From CAZBUB01 sp964494985 (GTDB taxonomy: Bacteria > Desulfobacterota > Desulfovibrionia > Desulfovibrionales > Desulfothermaceae): 64,000 nucleotides of DNA. The DNA is taken from NCBI GenBank assembly GCA_964494985.1, contig CAZBUB010000008.1:1-64000 (forward strand), given 5' to 3'. Shown here piece after piece: positions 8,488 through 16,410 of the stretch. The notes below the pieces were generated by a model. It saw nothing but the letters and a program-made list of their open reading frames with translations, searched no databases and was not told the DNA's origin. The translations under genes and the position numbers were made by a program. Position 1 is the first letter of the stretch, and every line of letters begins with the position of its first letter.

Positions 8488-8927
8488 AATTGCACCAGCT
8501 ATATCCATTCCCCAGTGAATCTAAAACAAGAAAACGCCTGGGAAGAGGTGCAGGAAGCGGCCTTGGCTGCACTTCAGGCAAGGGGAATAAAGGTCAGAGA
8601 GCCAGAGCAGGAGCAGGACCTGCACAGGGATTCGAAGGTGGGCAGATGCCTATGAGCCGTAGGCTGCCCAAGTTTGGGTTCAAGAACAAGTTTCGTGTGC
8701 AGTATGCAGAAATCAATCTGGAGCAGATAACAGCCAAGTTTCCTGGCCAAAGTGAAATCAGCATTGATGATCTCTATCAATACTGTGACCCAAGAATGCC
8801 TATAAAGGTTTTGGGCCGAGGAGGAGCTCAACAGGCAATTAAAATTCAGGCCCATAGATTTAGTGTTGCCGCCAAAGAAAAGATTGAACAGGCCGGAGGA
8901 CAGGCCCAGGCATTGGAGGGCTGCTAA
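8484..8927 (+). CDS. rplO: 50S ribosomal protein L15
   Basis: L15 (147 aa) is an assembly protein with a long glycine-rich N-terminal extension, here RLGRGAGSGLGCTSGKGNKG. GFEGGQMPMSRRLPKFGF is the conserved core motif. The start overlaps the rpmD stop, and secY follows the stop without a gap. Confidence 0.98.
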   Translation: MKLHQLYPFPSESKTRKRLGRGAGSGLGCTSGKGNKGQRARAGAGPAQGFEGGQMPMSRRLPKFGFKNKFRVQYAEINLEQITAKFPGQSEISIDDLYQYCDPRMPIKVLGRGGAQQAIKIQAHRFSVAAKEKIEQAGGQAQALEGC

Positions 8928-10238
8928 GTGGTTGGAGGAGTTGAGAGCCTTGCCGGGAACAAGGAGCTCAGAAACAAGATTCTGTTTACGTTGGGCCTGC
9001 TTATAGTTTATAGGCTAGGCATCCATGTGCCAGTGCCTGGGATAAATGCCCAAGCCATATCTGATTTTTTTTCCGGGGCCCAGGATACGCTGTTTGGCCT
9101 TTTCGATATGTTTTCAGGTGGTGGGTTAAGCAGGTTTTCAGTGTGTGCGCTGGGTATAATGCCTTATATTTCAGCATCCATTATTTTGCAGTTACTTACA
9201 GCGGTCAGCCCGGAATTAAAAAGGTTGAAAAAGGAAGAAGGCGAGGCAGGGCGCAAGAAGATAACCCAATACACGCGATACGGAACTGTACTTATCACCC
9301 TAGTGCAGGGAACAGGCATAGCCGTCGGCTTGCAGACCATGACCAGCCCTTCTGGAGTGCCAGTGGTCCCAAATCCTGGTCCTTTATTCGTATTTACCAC
9401 AGTTATTACCCTGACTACAGGAACTATTTTTATAATGTGGCTAGGTGAACAAATAACAGCCAGGGGAATAGCAAATGGAATTTCACTGATAATCTTTGCC
9501 GGTATTGTGGCTAGTATACCTGGAGCACTCAGTCAAACCTATAGTCTGTTAAGGGCAGGTGAACTGAATATTCCACTTCTTCTGTTAGTTATAGTAGTCA
9601 TTGTAGGGGCATTGGTATTTACTTGCTTTATGGAAACCTCGCAAAGGAGGATTCCTATACATTATGCCAAACGCATGATGGGCAGAAAACTTTATGGCGG
9701 GCAGAGCACACATCTCCCTCTTAGAGTGAATACTGCAGGAGTTATTCCAGCAATTTTTGCCTCATCTATATTGATGTTTCCTGGCACTATTGCCAATTTT
9801 TCCCAAGTACAAGCATTAGAACGTGCGTCGGCTTTGTTCAGCCCGGAGTCATTGCTATATAATTTGATATTTGTCGGACTCATTATATTCTTTTGTTTTT
9901 TTTATACCGCCATAATTTTTGATCCCAAGGATATTGCTGAAAACTTGAAGAAACAAGGCGGATTCATTCCAGGCATCAGGCCTGGCAAGCAAACATATTT
10001 ATATATTGACAAAGTTTTGACCAGGATTACTTTTTGGGGCTCCCTGTATATATCTGCGATATGCGTATTACCCATGATACTTATTACACAGCTGAACCTC
10101 CCTTTTTATTTTGGCGGTACAGCCTTGTTAATCGTGGTAGGAGTAGCTATAGATACCATGTCCAGGGTGCAGTCTTATCTCATCAGTCATCAATATGAGG
10201 GACTCATGCAGAAAAGCAAACTCAAAGGCAGGTTTTAG
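8928..10238 (+). CDS. secY: Preprotein translocase subunit SecY
   Basis: SecY (436 aa) is the membrane channel of the Sec system for protein export and insertion. Ten hydrophobic segments are visible. GIHVPVPGIN near the N-terminus, GIMPYISASIILQLL, and the cytoplasmic loop GGQSTHLPLRVNTAGVIPAIFASS are family signatures. The start is GTG directly after the rplO stop, with GGAGGG upstream inside rplO. The methionine aminopeptidase, adenylate kinase and infA genes that often follow secY are absent here. Confidence 0.98.
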   Translation: MVGGVESLAGNKELRNKILFTLGLLIVYRLGIHVPVPGINAQAISDFFSGAQDTLFGLFDMFSGGGLSRFSVCALGIMPYISASIILQLLTAVSPELKRLKKEEGEAGRKKITQYTRYGTVLITLVQGTGIAVGLQTMTSPSGVPVVPNPGPLFVFTTVITLTTGTIFIMWLGEQITARGIANGISLIIFAGIVASIPGALSQTYSLLRAGELNIPLLLLVIVVIVGALVFTCFMETSQRRIPIHYAKRMMGRKLYGGQSTHLPLRVNTAGVIPAIFASSILMFPGTIANFSQVQALERASALFSPESLLYNLIFVGLIIFFCFFYTAIIFDPKDIAENLKKQGGFIPGIRPGKQTYLYIDKVLTRITFWGSLYISAICVLPMILITQLNLPFYFGGTALLIVVGVAIDTMSRVQSYLISHQYEGLMQKSKLKGRF

Positions 10239-10292
10239 AGTAACATTTAAAATATTTAGCTTAATTGGCCAGGAGCAAAGGAGTATATAGAG

Positions 10293-10406
10293 ATGAAGGT
10301 AAGACCATCAGTCAAGAAGATTTGCCCCAGGTGCAAAATAATTAAACGCAAGGGATCCCTGCGGGTGATTTGCGATAATCCCAGGCACAAACAAAGACAA
10401 GGCTAA
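10293..10406 (+). CDS. rpmJ: 50S ribosomal protein L36
   Basis: This gene encodes a 37-residue basic protein. MKVRPSVKKICPRCKI with C11, C14, C27 and H32 is the zinc-binding L36 form. AAGGAG at 10278-10283 precedes the ATG. It sits between secY and rpsM as in most operons. Confidence 0.97.
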   Translation: MKVRPSVKKICPRCKIIKRKGSLRVICDNPRHKQRQG

Positions 10407-10423
10407 ACCAGGAGGAAGGTTCT

Positions 10424-10795
10424 GTGGCAAGGATTGCAAGTGTTGATTTGCCCAAAAACAAGAGACTGGATATCGCCCTGACCTATATTTACGGCGTTGG
10501 TCATAGCACCGCTTTAAAGATTTTAGAGTCGTCAGGCGTGGAGTGGACGAAAAAAACTGATGATTTGAATGCAGACGAAGTTAATCAGATACGTAAAGAG
10601 ATTGAACAGAACTACAAAGTTGAAGGCGATTTGCGCAGGGAGGTCAATGCCAATATAAAGCGTCTCATGGAGATAGGCTGTTATCGTGGCCTGCGGCATA
10701 AAAAGCATCTGCCTGTGCGAGGGCAAAGGACAAGCACCAACTCCAGGACCAGGAAAGGACCTAAAAGGACGCTGATTGGCAGGAAAAAGAAGTAG
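10424..10795 (+). CDS. rpsM: 30S ribosomal protein S13
   Basis: S13 (123 aa) contacts the P-site tRNA and forms bridges to the 50S. The start is GTG with AGGAGGAAGG upstream. ARIASVDLPKNKRLDIALTY, then YRGLRHKKHLPVRGQRT and the C-terminal basic tail, identify it. Confidence 0.98.
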   Translation: MARIASVDLPKNKRLDIALTYIYGVGHSTALKILESSGVEWTKKTDDLNADEVNQIRKEIEQNYKVEGDLRREVNANIKRLMEIGCYRGLRHKKHLPVRGQRTSTNSRTRKGPKRTLIGRKKK

Positions 10796-10829
10796 TGCCT
10801 GCATGTAATTAATCTAGAGGTGATATTCA

Positions 10830-11222
10830 ATGGCTAAAGCAAAAAGACGTACCAGCAAGAAAAAAGAAAAAAAGAACATTCCTACAGGAACAGCGCATAT
10901 TAAAGCTACATTCAATAATACTACTATAACTTTTACTGATGAAAAGGGTAATGTAGTCAGTTGGGCTACTGCTGGCATGTCTGGATTTAAGGGATCTAAG
11001 AAAAGTACCCCGTATGCAGCTCAGATTGCAGCCCAGACTGCTGCCAGAAAAGCCCAGGAACACGGCATGCGTACAGTCGGAATCCTAGTTAAGGGTCCTG
11101 GCTCCGGGAGAGAGTCCGCTATGAGGGCCATCAATAATGAGGGCCTAAAAGTAACATATATCCAGGATATAACCCCGATACCCCATAACGGTTGCCGTCC
11201 GCCCAAAAGGCGCCGGGTGTAA
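10830..11222 (+). CDS. rpsK: 30S ribosomal protein S11
   Basis: S11 (130 aa) forms the 30S platform around the mRNA exit. IKATFNNTTITFTDEKGNVV, SAGMSGFKGS-like and TPIPHNGCRPPKRRRV are standard motifs. The N-terminus is very basic (KAKRRTSKKKEKKN). GAGGTGAT lies upstream of the ATG. Confidence 0.98.
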   Translation: MAKAKRRTSKKKEKKNIPTGTAHIKATFNNTTITFTDEKGNVVSWATAGMSGFKGSKKSTPYAAQIAAQTAARKAQEHGMRTVGILVKGPGSGRESAMRAINNEGLKVTYIQDITPIPHNGCRPPKRRRV

Positions 11223-11249
11223 ACTCATTTTGCAGTAGGAGGAGGAGTT

Positions 11250-11876
11250 TTGGCAAGATATACTGAAGCGAAATGCAAGCTTTGTCGCAGGGAGGGAACC
11301 AAGATTTTCCTCAAAGGCGATCGTTGCTATACAGATAAATGCCCTTTTGAGAGGAGGCCATATCCGCCAGGTCAACATGGCCGGAGGCGTAAGAAATCCA
11401 CTGACTATGGCAACCAGCTTAGGGAGAAACAAAAAGTCAGGCGTATGTACGGCCTGATGGAGAAGCAGTTCCATAATATTTTCAAAAAGGCTGAGGCCAA
11501 AAAGGGAGTAACAGGTACGAACCTCCTGCAAGATATGGAGTTGCGTCTGGATAATGTGATTTATCGGATGGGATTTGCGAACTCCAGGGATCAAGCCAGG
11601 CAGCTGGTGAGACATGGACATTTTTTGCTCAATGGGAACAAGGCTGATATTCCTTCCATGCGTCTTTCGCTAGGAGATGTTTTGCAGGTTCGGGAAAAAA
11701 GCAAAAAGGTTGCTATTATCCAGGAAGCCCAAGAAATATTGGCTCGCAGGGGAAGTCCTCAATGGCTGGAGATTGACAGTGAGAACTTTAAAGGTACTGT
11801 ACAAGCCTTGCCACAAAGGGAGGATATCACCTTTCCCATCAATGAACACTTAATAATTGAGCTCTATTCAAAGTAG
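11250..11876 (+). CDS. rpsD: 30S ribosomal protein S4, zinc type
   Basis: S4 (208 aa) nucleates 30S assembly and has a C-terminal S4 RNA-binding domain, LDNVIYRMGFANSRDQARQL. C9, C12, C26 and C31 form the N-terminal zinc site. RPYPPGQHG is conserved. The start is TTG behind AGGAGGAG. It lies between rpsK and rpoA as in other proteobacteria. Confidence 0.98.
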   Translation: MARYTEAKCKLCRREGTKIFLKGDRCYTDKCPFERRPYPPGQHGRRRKKSTDYGNQLREKQKVRRMYGLMEKQFHNIFKKAEAKKGVTGTNLLQDMELRLDNVIYRMGFANSRDQARQLVRHGHFLLNGNKADIPSMRLSLGDVLQVREKSKKVAIIQEAQEILARRGSPQWLEIDSENFKGTVQALPQREDITFPINEHLIIELYSK

Positions 11877-11949
11877 TTTGTTTAGGAAAAGTGATGGTCT
11901 CTTGTGCTGGATCCCGGGTATGGTGGTTAAATAAAAGCAGGTGGAGCAA

Positions 11950-12990
11950 ATGCTCATAAAGGATAAGGAAAAGACAATTAACTGCAAAAATTGGACAGAA
12001 TTGGTCAAGCCAGAGCAATTGATTAAGGATGAAAAATCCGGCGATACTTATGGCAGATTTGTATGCGAGCCTTTGGAACGTGGTTTTGGCACAACCCTAG
12101 GCAATGCTCTGCGCAGGGTGCTTTTATCTTCTTTGCAAGGTGCAGCAATAGTTGCTGTGAATATTGAAGGTGTACAACACGAGTTCACATCACTGCCTGG
12201 TGTGCAAGAGGATATTACGGATATAATACTTAACCTGAAGCAGGTCCGCCTGGCTATGGACACTGACGAACCCCAACGCCTGGAGCTGCATGCTAAGATG
12301 GCTGGGGAGGTCAAGGCCGGACAGATTCAGGGGAACCAGCATGTGCAAATCTTGAATCCAGAGCAGAAGATAGCCACCTTGGCCGAGGATAGAGATCTTA
12401 GAATGGAGCTGGAAGTTCGCATGGGCAAGTCCTATGTACCTGCTGAACAGCAAAAGGACTTCAGTGATCAAATTGGTCTTATTGTGTTAGACGCTAGCTT
12501 TTCCCCTATCCGTAAGGTATCCTATAGAGTTGAGCAGGCCCGGGTGGGGCAGATGACAAATTATGACAAATTGATTCTGGAAATTTGGACAGATGGCTCC
12601 CTGAGACCAGAAGACAGCATTGCTTACAGCGCCAAGATCCTCAAGGATCAGTTAAGCATATTTGTGAATTTTGATGAAGATACTACGAAAAATAACGAAC
12701 CAGAATCCAGCTCAGACGAAATAGACCCCATATTGTTCAAGAACATCGAGGAACTAGAACTGTCGGTTAGGGCCAGCAACTGTTTGAAGAAGGCCAATAT
12801 TCATACTGTTGGCGAGCTGGTGCAAAAGACCGAAGGTGAGCTTTTAAGGGCTAAAAATTTCGGCAGGAAATCCTTGGATGATATTTTAAAGGTACTAAAT
12901 GATATGGGCCTTGAATTGGGCATGAAGCTCAAGAATTTTGATGAACAATACGAAAAATGGCTAAAGAGGAACGAGGATCATGAGGCATAA
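11950..12990 (+). CDS. rpoA: DNA-directed RNA polymerase subunit alpha
   Basis: RpoA (346 aa from this start) is the assembly platform of RNA polymerase. The N-terminal domain has ERGFGTTLGNALRRVLLSSL. The C-terminal domain has ELELSVRASNCLKKANIHTVGEL and RAKNFGRKSLDDI, which contact promoter UP elements and activators. The ATG at 11950 follows GGTGGAG very closely (3 bases). A GTG at 11941 in frame would add three residues, and I cannot decide between them. The gene overlaps rplQ by 11 bases. Confidence 0.97.
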   Translation: MLIKDKEKTINCKNWTELVKPEQLIKDEKSGDTYGRFVCEPLERGFGTTLGNALRRVLLSSLQGAAIVAVNIEGVQHEFTSLPGVQEDITDIILNLKQVRLAMDTDEPQRLELHAKMAGEVKAGQIQGNQHVQILNPEQKIATLAEDRDLRMELEVRMGKSYVPAEQQKDFSDQIGLIVLDASFSPIRKVSYRVEQARVGQMTNYDKLILEIWTDGSLRPEDSIAYSAKILKDQLSIFVNFDEDTTKNNEPESSSDEIDPILFKNIEELELSVRASNCLKKANIHTVGELVQKTEGELLRAKNFGRKSLDDILKVLNDMGLELGMKLKNFDEQYEKWLKRNEDHEA

Positions 12991-13360
12991 GAAAAGCGGC
13001 AGAAAGCTGGGACGGACCTGGGAGCACCGTAAGGCCTTGTTCAAGAATTTGGCCAGGGCACTGGTTGCACAGGAGAAGATCCAGACCACAGAGCCGAAAG
13101 CCAAGGAGCTACGCAGGGTAACTGATAGACTGGTCAGCTTTGGGTTGAAGGATACTGTGCATGCCAGACGTCAAGCCTATAAAATCTTGGAGAGCAGGAC
13201 GTTGGTTCAAAAGCTGTTCCAGGAGATAGCCCCTAGGTATGTGGATAGACCTGGTGGCTATACCAGAATCATTAAAGTTTCCAGGCCTAGGAGGGGCGAT
13301 GGCGCGAGTATGGCTGTGGTCCAATTTACTCCTGAAAGCTCGAGCCAGAAAAAAGCATGA
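12980..13360 (+). CDS. rplQ: 50S ribosomal protein L17
   Basis: L17 (126 aa) lies near the exit tunnel. It begins MRHKKSGRKLGRTWEHRKAL and has the TTEPKAKELRR motif and GYTRIIKVSRPRRGDGASMAV. It is the last gene of the operon and is followed by an intrinsic terminator. Confidence 0.98.
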   Translation: MRHKKSGRKLGRTWEHRKALFKNLARALVAQEKIQTTEPKAKELRRVTDRLVSFGLKDTVHARRQAYKILESRTLVQKLFQEIAPRYVDRPGGYTRIIKVSRPRRGDGASMAVVQFTPESSSQKKA

Positions 13361-13386
13361 GATATCTACTATGGCATTTTTATTTT

Positions 13387-13411
13387 GCAGGCCTTAGGCC
13401 TGCTTTTTTTT
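13387..13411 (+). terminator. Intrinsic terminator of the S10-spc-alpha operon
   Basis: GCAGGCC at 13387-13393 pairs with GGCCTGC at 13397-13403 around a TTA loop, giving a perfect 7-bp GC-rich stem. It is followed by eight T residues. It sits 26 bases after the rplQ stop, so it should end the ribosomal operon before the LysR gene. Confidence 0.95.
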
Positions 13412-13434
13412 GATGATATGTATTCATTTTTTAG

Positions 13435-14385
13435 ATGGAACAGATTATAAAAATGGATCTTAGTAAACTCCAAAGCTTTTGCAGAGTCTATGAGCACTCC
13501 AGCTTCTCCAAGGCAGGCCAGGAGCTCTTTTTATCTCAACCCACAGTGAGTGCACATATACATAGTCTTGAATCAGAGCTGGGGATCCAGCTTTTTGATC
13601 GTTTGGGGCGCAGTGTACTGCCTACACCAGCTGGGAGAACCCTTTATGCCCATGCCAAGGAGGTCTTGCAGCAACTGCGCTCCGCCCAGGAAGCTGTGCA
13701 GCTCTTAAGGGACGAAGTTGCAGGGGAGCTGCATCTCGGGGGAAGCACCATACCTGCGAATCATTTGTTGCCCTACCTGATGCAGGTGTTTATGTGTCAA
13801 CACCCAGGGGTGACCTTGCACTTGGAGCTGGGGGATTCCCAGGAGATAATGCAGCGTATCAGGCAAGGGGATTTGGATCTGGCTGTAGTGGGCACCCAGA
13901 GCCGGGATCAAGAGCTGGAGGGTATGGCTATTTTGCACGATCATCTGGGGCTAGTGGGCACAAAATCTCTTGTGGCAAATTTTGAAACTTTTGAGCTGAA
14001 ATCGTTATTGGCCCTGCCTTGGTTGGTTCGGGAGCACGGTTCAGGTACCAGGACGGCCTGGGAGGAGGCATTGAAATCTTTGGGACTTGGGCTCAGGGAC
14101 CTTAAGATCGCAGCTGTAGTCCATAGCACCGGGGCTATGCTGGAATGTGCAGCGCACGGGTTGGGATTGGCTGTGACCTCCAGACTGGCTGCTGAGAATT
14201 ATTTGGAGAATGGGGATTTACTCTGGGTGCACGTCCCGGAGCTGCGTCTGCAGAGAAAGTTCTATGCCCTCCGGCATAAACGCAGGGGCCTTTTCCCTGC
14301 TGCCCAAAAGTTCTGGGAGCTGCTGCAAAGGCAGGCCCTCGTCTGGAAGAAGGATTGGCCAGGTGCATCTGATTTAAAAGTGTGA
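13435..14385 (+). CDS. LysR-family transcriptional regulator
   Basis: This is a DNA-binding regulator of 316 aa. The N-terminal winged helix-turn-helix covers roughly residues 7-66 (FSKAGQELFLSQPTVSAHI and LGIQLFDRLGRSVLPTPAG). The rest is a periplasmic-binding-like effector domain starting near GELHLGGSTIPANHLLP. That sequence resembles LysR proteins linked with selenium metabolism in Desulfovibrio, which is family memory and not proof. The start is uncertain: ATG at 13453 (MDLSKLQSF) also fits, and neither has a good binding site. It is a single gene after the terminator, with a 230-base gap behind it. Confidence 0.9.
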   Translation: MEQIIKMDLSKLQSFCRVYEHSSFSKAGQELFLSQPTVSAHIHSLESELGIQLFDRLGRSVLPTPAGRTLYAHAKEVLQQLRSAQEAVQLLRDEVAGELHLGGSTIPANHLLPYLMQVFMCQHPGVTLHLELGDSQEIMQRIRQGDLDLAVVGTQSRDQELEGMAILHDHLGLVGTKSLVANFETFELKSLLALPWLVREHGSGTRTAWEEALKSLGLGLRDLKIAAVVHSTGAMLECAAHGLGLAVTSRLAAENYLENGDLLWVHVPELRLQRKFYALRHKRRGLFPAAQKFWELLQRQALVWKKDWPGASDLKV

Positions 14386-14615
14386 GCGGATCTGGATGTT
14401 TTATGCATGATGTTTGCCGCTGGCACTGTTCTCTTTGCTTGCAGAACAGCTATTATGATTTACAATATGAGTAAAACCATGTGCAGTTTTTAATGAAGGG
14501 ATAACTTGGATGCGGCTGGTCCAGGCATGAAAGTTGCCTCGTTATAAGTGGCCAGAGACAGCTAGATACCCGATGACAATCATGTCTTGAATGGGCACAA
14601 CGAAATATGAAAAAG

Positions 14616-15293
14616 TTAGCAATTCCTTTCAGTTGAAACCTTGTCCAGGATAAGCTGCAAGACCTGCTCCAGGCTCAGGCTGGTGGTATCGATGATTGTG
14701 GCCTCTGCAGCAGGTAGCAGTGGAGCCAGCTCCCTTTCCTGGTCTTGGGTATCCCTGCGACGCATATCCTGCTCAATCCTGTCCAGATCGGCCTCAGTGC
14801 CCTGTGCCTGCAGCTGCAGCCAGCGCCTCCTGGCCCTTTCCTTGGGGCTGGCCTGGAGGAAGAACTTGAAGTTCGCCCAGGGAAAGACCACACTGCCCAT
14901 ATCCCTGCCCTCTGCCACCAGGGAATACTGCTTGCCCAGCTTCTGCTGCTGGCTTTTCAAAAAGGTTCTCACGCTGGGTCTCAGGCCCAGGCTCGAGGCG
15001 AGAAGGCCCACCTCTTCGCTGCGTATCTCCGGATCCAAAGGGACATTGTTAAGGAGCAGCTCGCTTTTCCGGGCATCCTTGTGCAGGCTGAATTCCAGGG
15101 ACTGAAGTTCTTTCTCAAGTCTTGCCTCCTGCCAGTGCTGGCTCTGCTGGCCCAAGCGATGGGCCAGGGCCCTGAACATGGCCCCGGAATCCAGATAGAC
15201 GATATCCAGTTTATCAGCCACAGCACGGGCAAGTGTGGTCTTCCCAGCACCAGCAGGCCCATCAATAGTGATCAAAAGACTAGTTTCGGACAT
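14616..15293 (-). CDS. cmk: Cytidylate kinase
   Basis: Cmk (225 aa) phosphorylates CMP and dCMP with ATP. The P-loop GPAGAGKTT is at residues 12-20. YLDSGAMFRALA and the mid-protein EGRDMGSVVFP, with the nucleotide-binding arginine and aspartate, are conserved. The gene overlaps hisC by one base (stop and start share a base), so the pair is likely one transcript. It is the last gene of the minus-strand run that starts at purH. Confidence 0.96.
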   Translation of the reverse strand: MSETSLLITIDGPAGAGKTTLARAVADKLDIVYLDSGAMFRALAHRLGQQSQHWQEARLEKELQSLEFSLHKDARKSELLLNNVPLDPEIRSEEVGLLASSLGLRPSVRTFLKSQQQKLGKQYSLVAEGRDMGSVVFPWANFKFFLQASPKERARRRWLQLQAQGTEADLDRIEQDMRRRDTQDQERELAPLLPAAEATIIDTTSLSLEQVLQLILDKVSTERNC

Positions 15294-16393
15294 TACTTGA
15301 GGATTTCCTGCATAAGCTGCAAAAGCAGCTGGTTTTCTTCAGGCTTGCCAATGCTGACGCGAAGATGGTCACCCAGGCCGTAGCTTTCCAGGGATCGAAG
15401 GATCAACCCCTGGCGCAAAAGCTCTTCAAACAGAACTTTGGCTGAAACTGGAGGTTGGAAAAGCAGGAAATTGGCCTGGGAGGGATAGACCCTGCAGCCC
15501 AGCTCCTGCAGACCCTTTTGGAGATAGCGTCTGCCCTGGATAATTGTTTCTCTGGTGGTCTGGTAGTGATTTTTGTCCTTAAGGGCTGCTATGCCGGCTT
15601 GTTCAGCCATAAGATTGACGCTGAAAGGCAATTTGATTCGTTGCAGATAGTCCGCAAGCTGGCTGGGCAAAACTGCGTATCCAAGTCTGAGCCCGGCCAG
15701 GCCGAAAATTTTGGAGAAAGTGCGCAACACTACAGTGTTTTGCAGAGAATCAAATAAGGAAAGGGCGCTGGTGTCCTCAGGCTGGTCAGCAAACTCCACA
15801 TAGGCTTCATCCACCACCAAGAGACAATTTTGGGGTAAACGCTCGGCCAAGGATTTTATGTCCCTGGCTGGGACAGAGTAGCCGGAAGGATTGTCCGGGT
15901 TGGTGATAAAGACCAGAGCAGTTTGGTCATTCACCTTTTGCAAAAGCCCTGAAAAGGGAAAGCTAAAATCAGGATTCAAGGGCACTCTTCTAGTCTCGAT
16001 CCCAAAAAGCAGGGCCTGGGAATAGTAGATGCTAAAGCAGGGCTCGAACATGACTGCATTGTTCTGGCCAGGCTCTGCTTTGACCCTGAATAGCAGATCA
16101 ATGATTTCGTCTGAGCCATTCCCTATAAAAATACAGCCAGGTGGGACTCCCAGCTCCTGGGCCAGAGACTGGCGAAGCTCAGGACATCCGGCCCTAGGGT
16201 ATCTAAAGGCTTGGGAGATGTTTTTTTCCAGGGCTTTCTGGGCCAGAGACGGGGTGCCCAGGGGGTTTTCATTGCTGGCCAGCTTGACAACTTTTTGCAA
16301 CTGGAAAAGCTTTTCAATTTCTTGTGTGGAAAGCCCCGGGGAGTACGGGGGAATTTTGTGTACCAGATTTCGAACCTGGGCTAAGAGTTTCAT
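15293..16393 (-). CDS. hisC: Histidinol-phosphate aminotransferase
   Basis: HisC (366 aa) is a fold-type I PLP enzyme that makes histidinol phosphate from imidazole-acetol phosphate. LASNENPLGTPSLA near residue 38, FIGNGSDEII, ITNPDNPSGY and the PLP lysine in TFSKIFGLAGLRLGY are the family motifs. Related aminotransferases for other substrates look similar, so the exact substrate is an inference. The gene is 17 bases from pilQ and coupled to cmk. Confidence 0.9.
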   Translation of the reverse strand: MKLLAQVRNLVHKIPPYSPGLSTQEIEKLFQLQKVVKLASNENPLGTPSLAQKALEKNISQAFRYPRAGCPELRQSLAQELGVPPGCIFIGNGSDEIIDLLFRVKAEPGQNNAVMFEPCFSIYYSQALLFGIETRRVPLNPDFSFPFSGLLQKVNDQTALVFITNPDNPSGYSVPARDIKSLAERLPQNCLLVVDEAYVEFADQPEDTSALSLFDSLQNTVVLRTFSKIFGLAGLRLGYAVLPSQLADYLQRIKLPFSVNLMAEQAGIAALKDKNHYQTTRETIIQGRRYLQKGLQELGCRVYPSQANFLLFQPPVSAKVLFEELLRQGLILRSLESYGLGDHLRVSIGKPEENQLLLQLMQEILK

Positions 16394-16410
16394 GTGAAAG
16401 CACCTTGCTT

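Noticed and set aside
14421..14440. Sigma-54-like sequence TGGCAC then TTTGCT after the LysR gene
   Set aside because: The two conserved dinucleotides are 13 bases apart instead of 10, so it would not be used.
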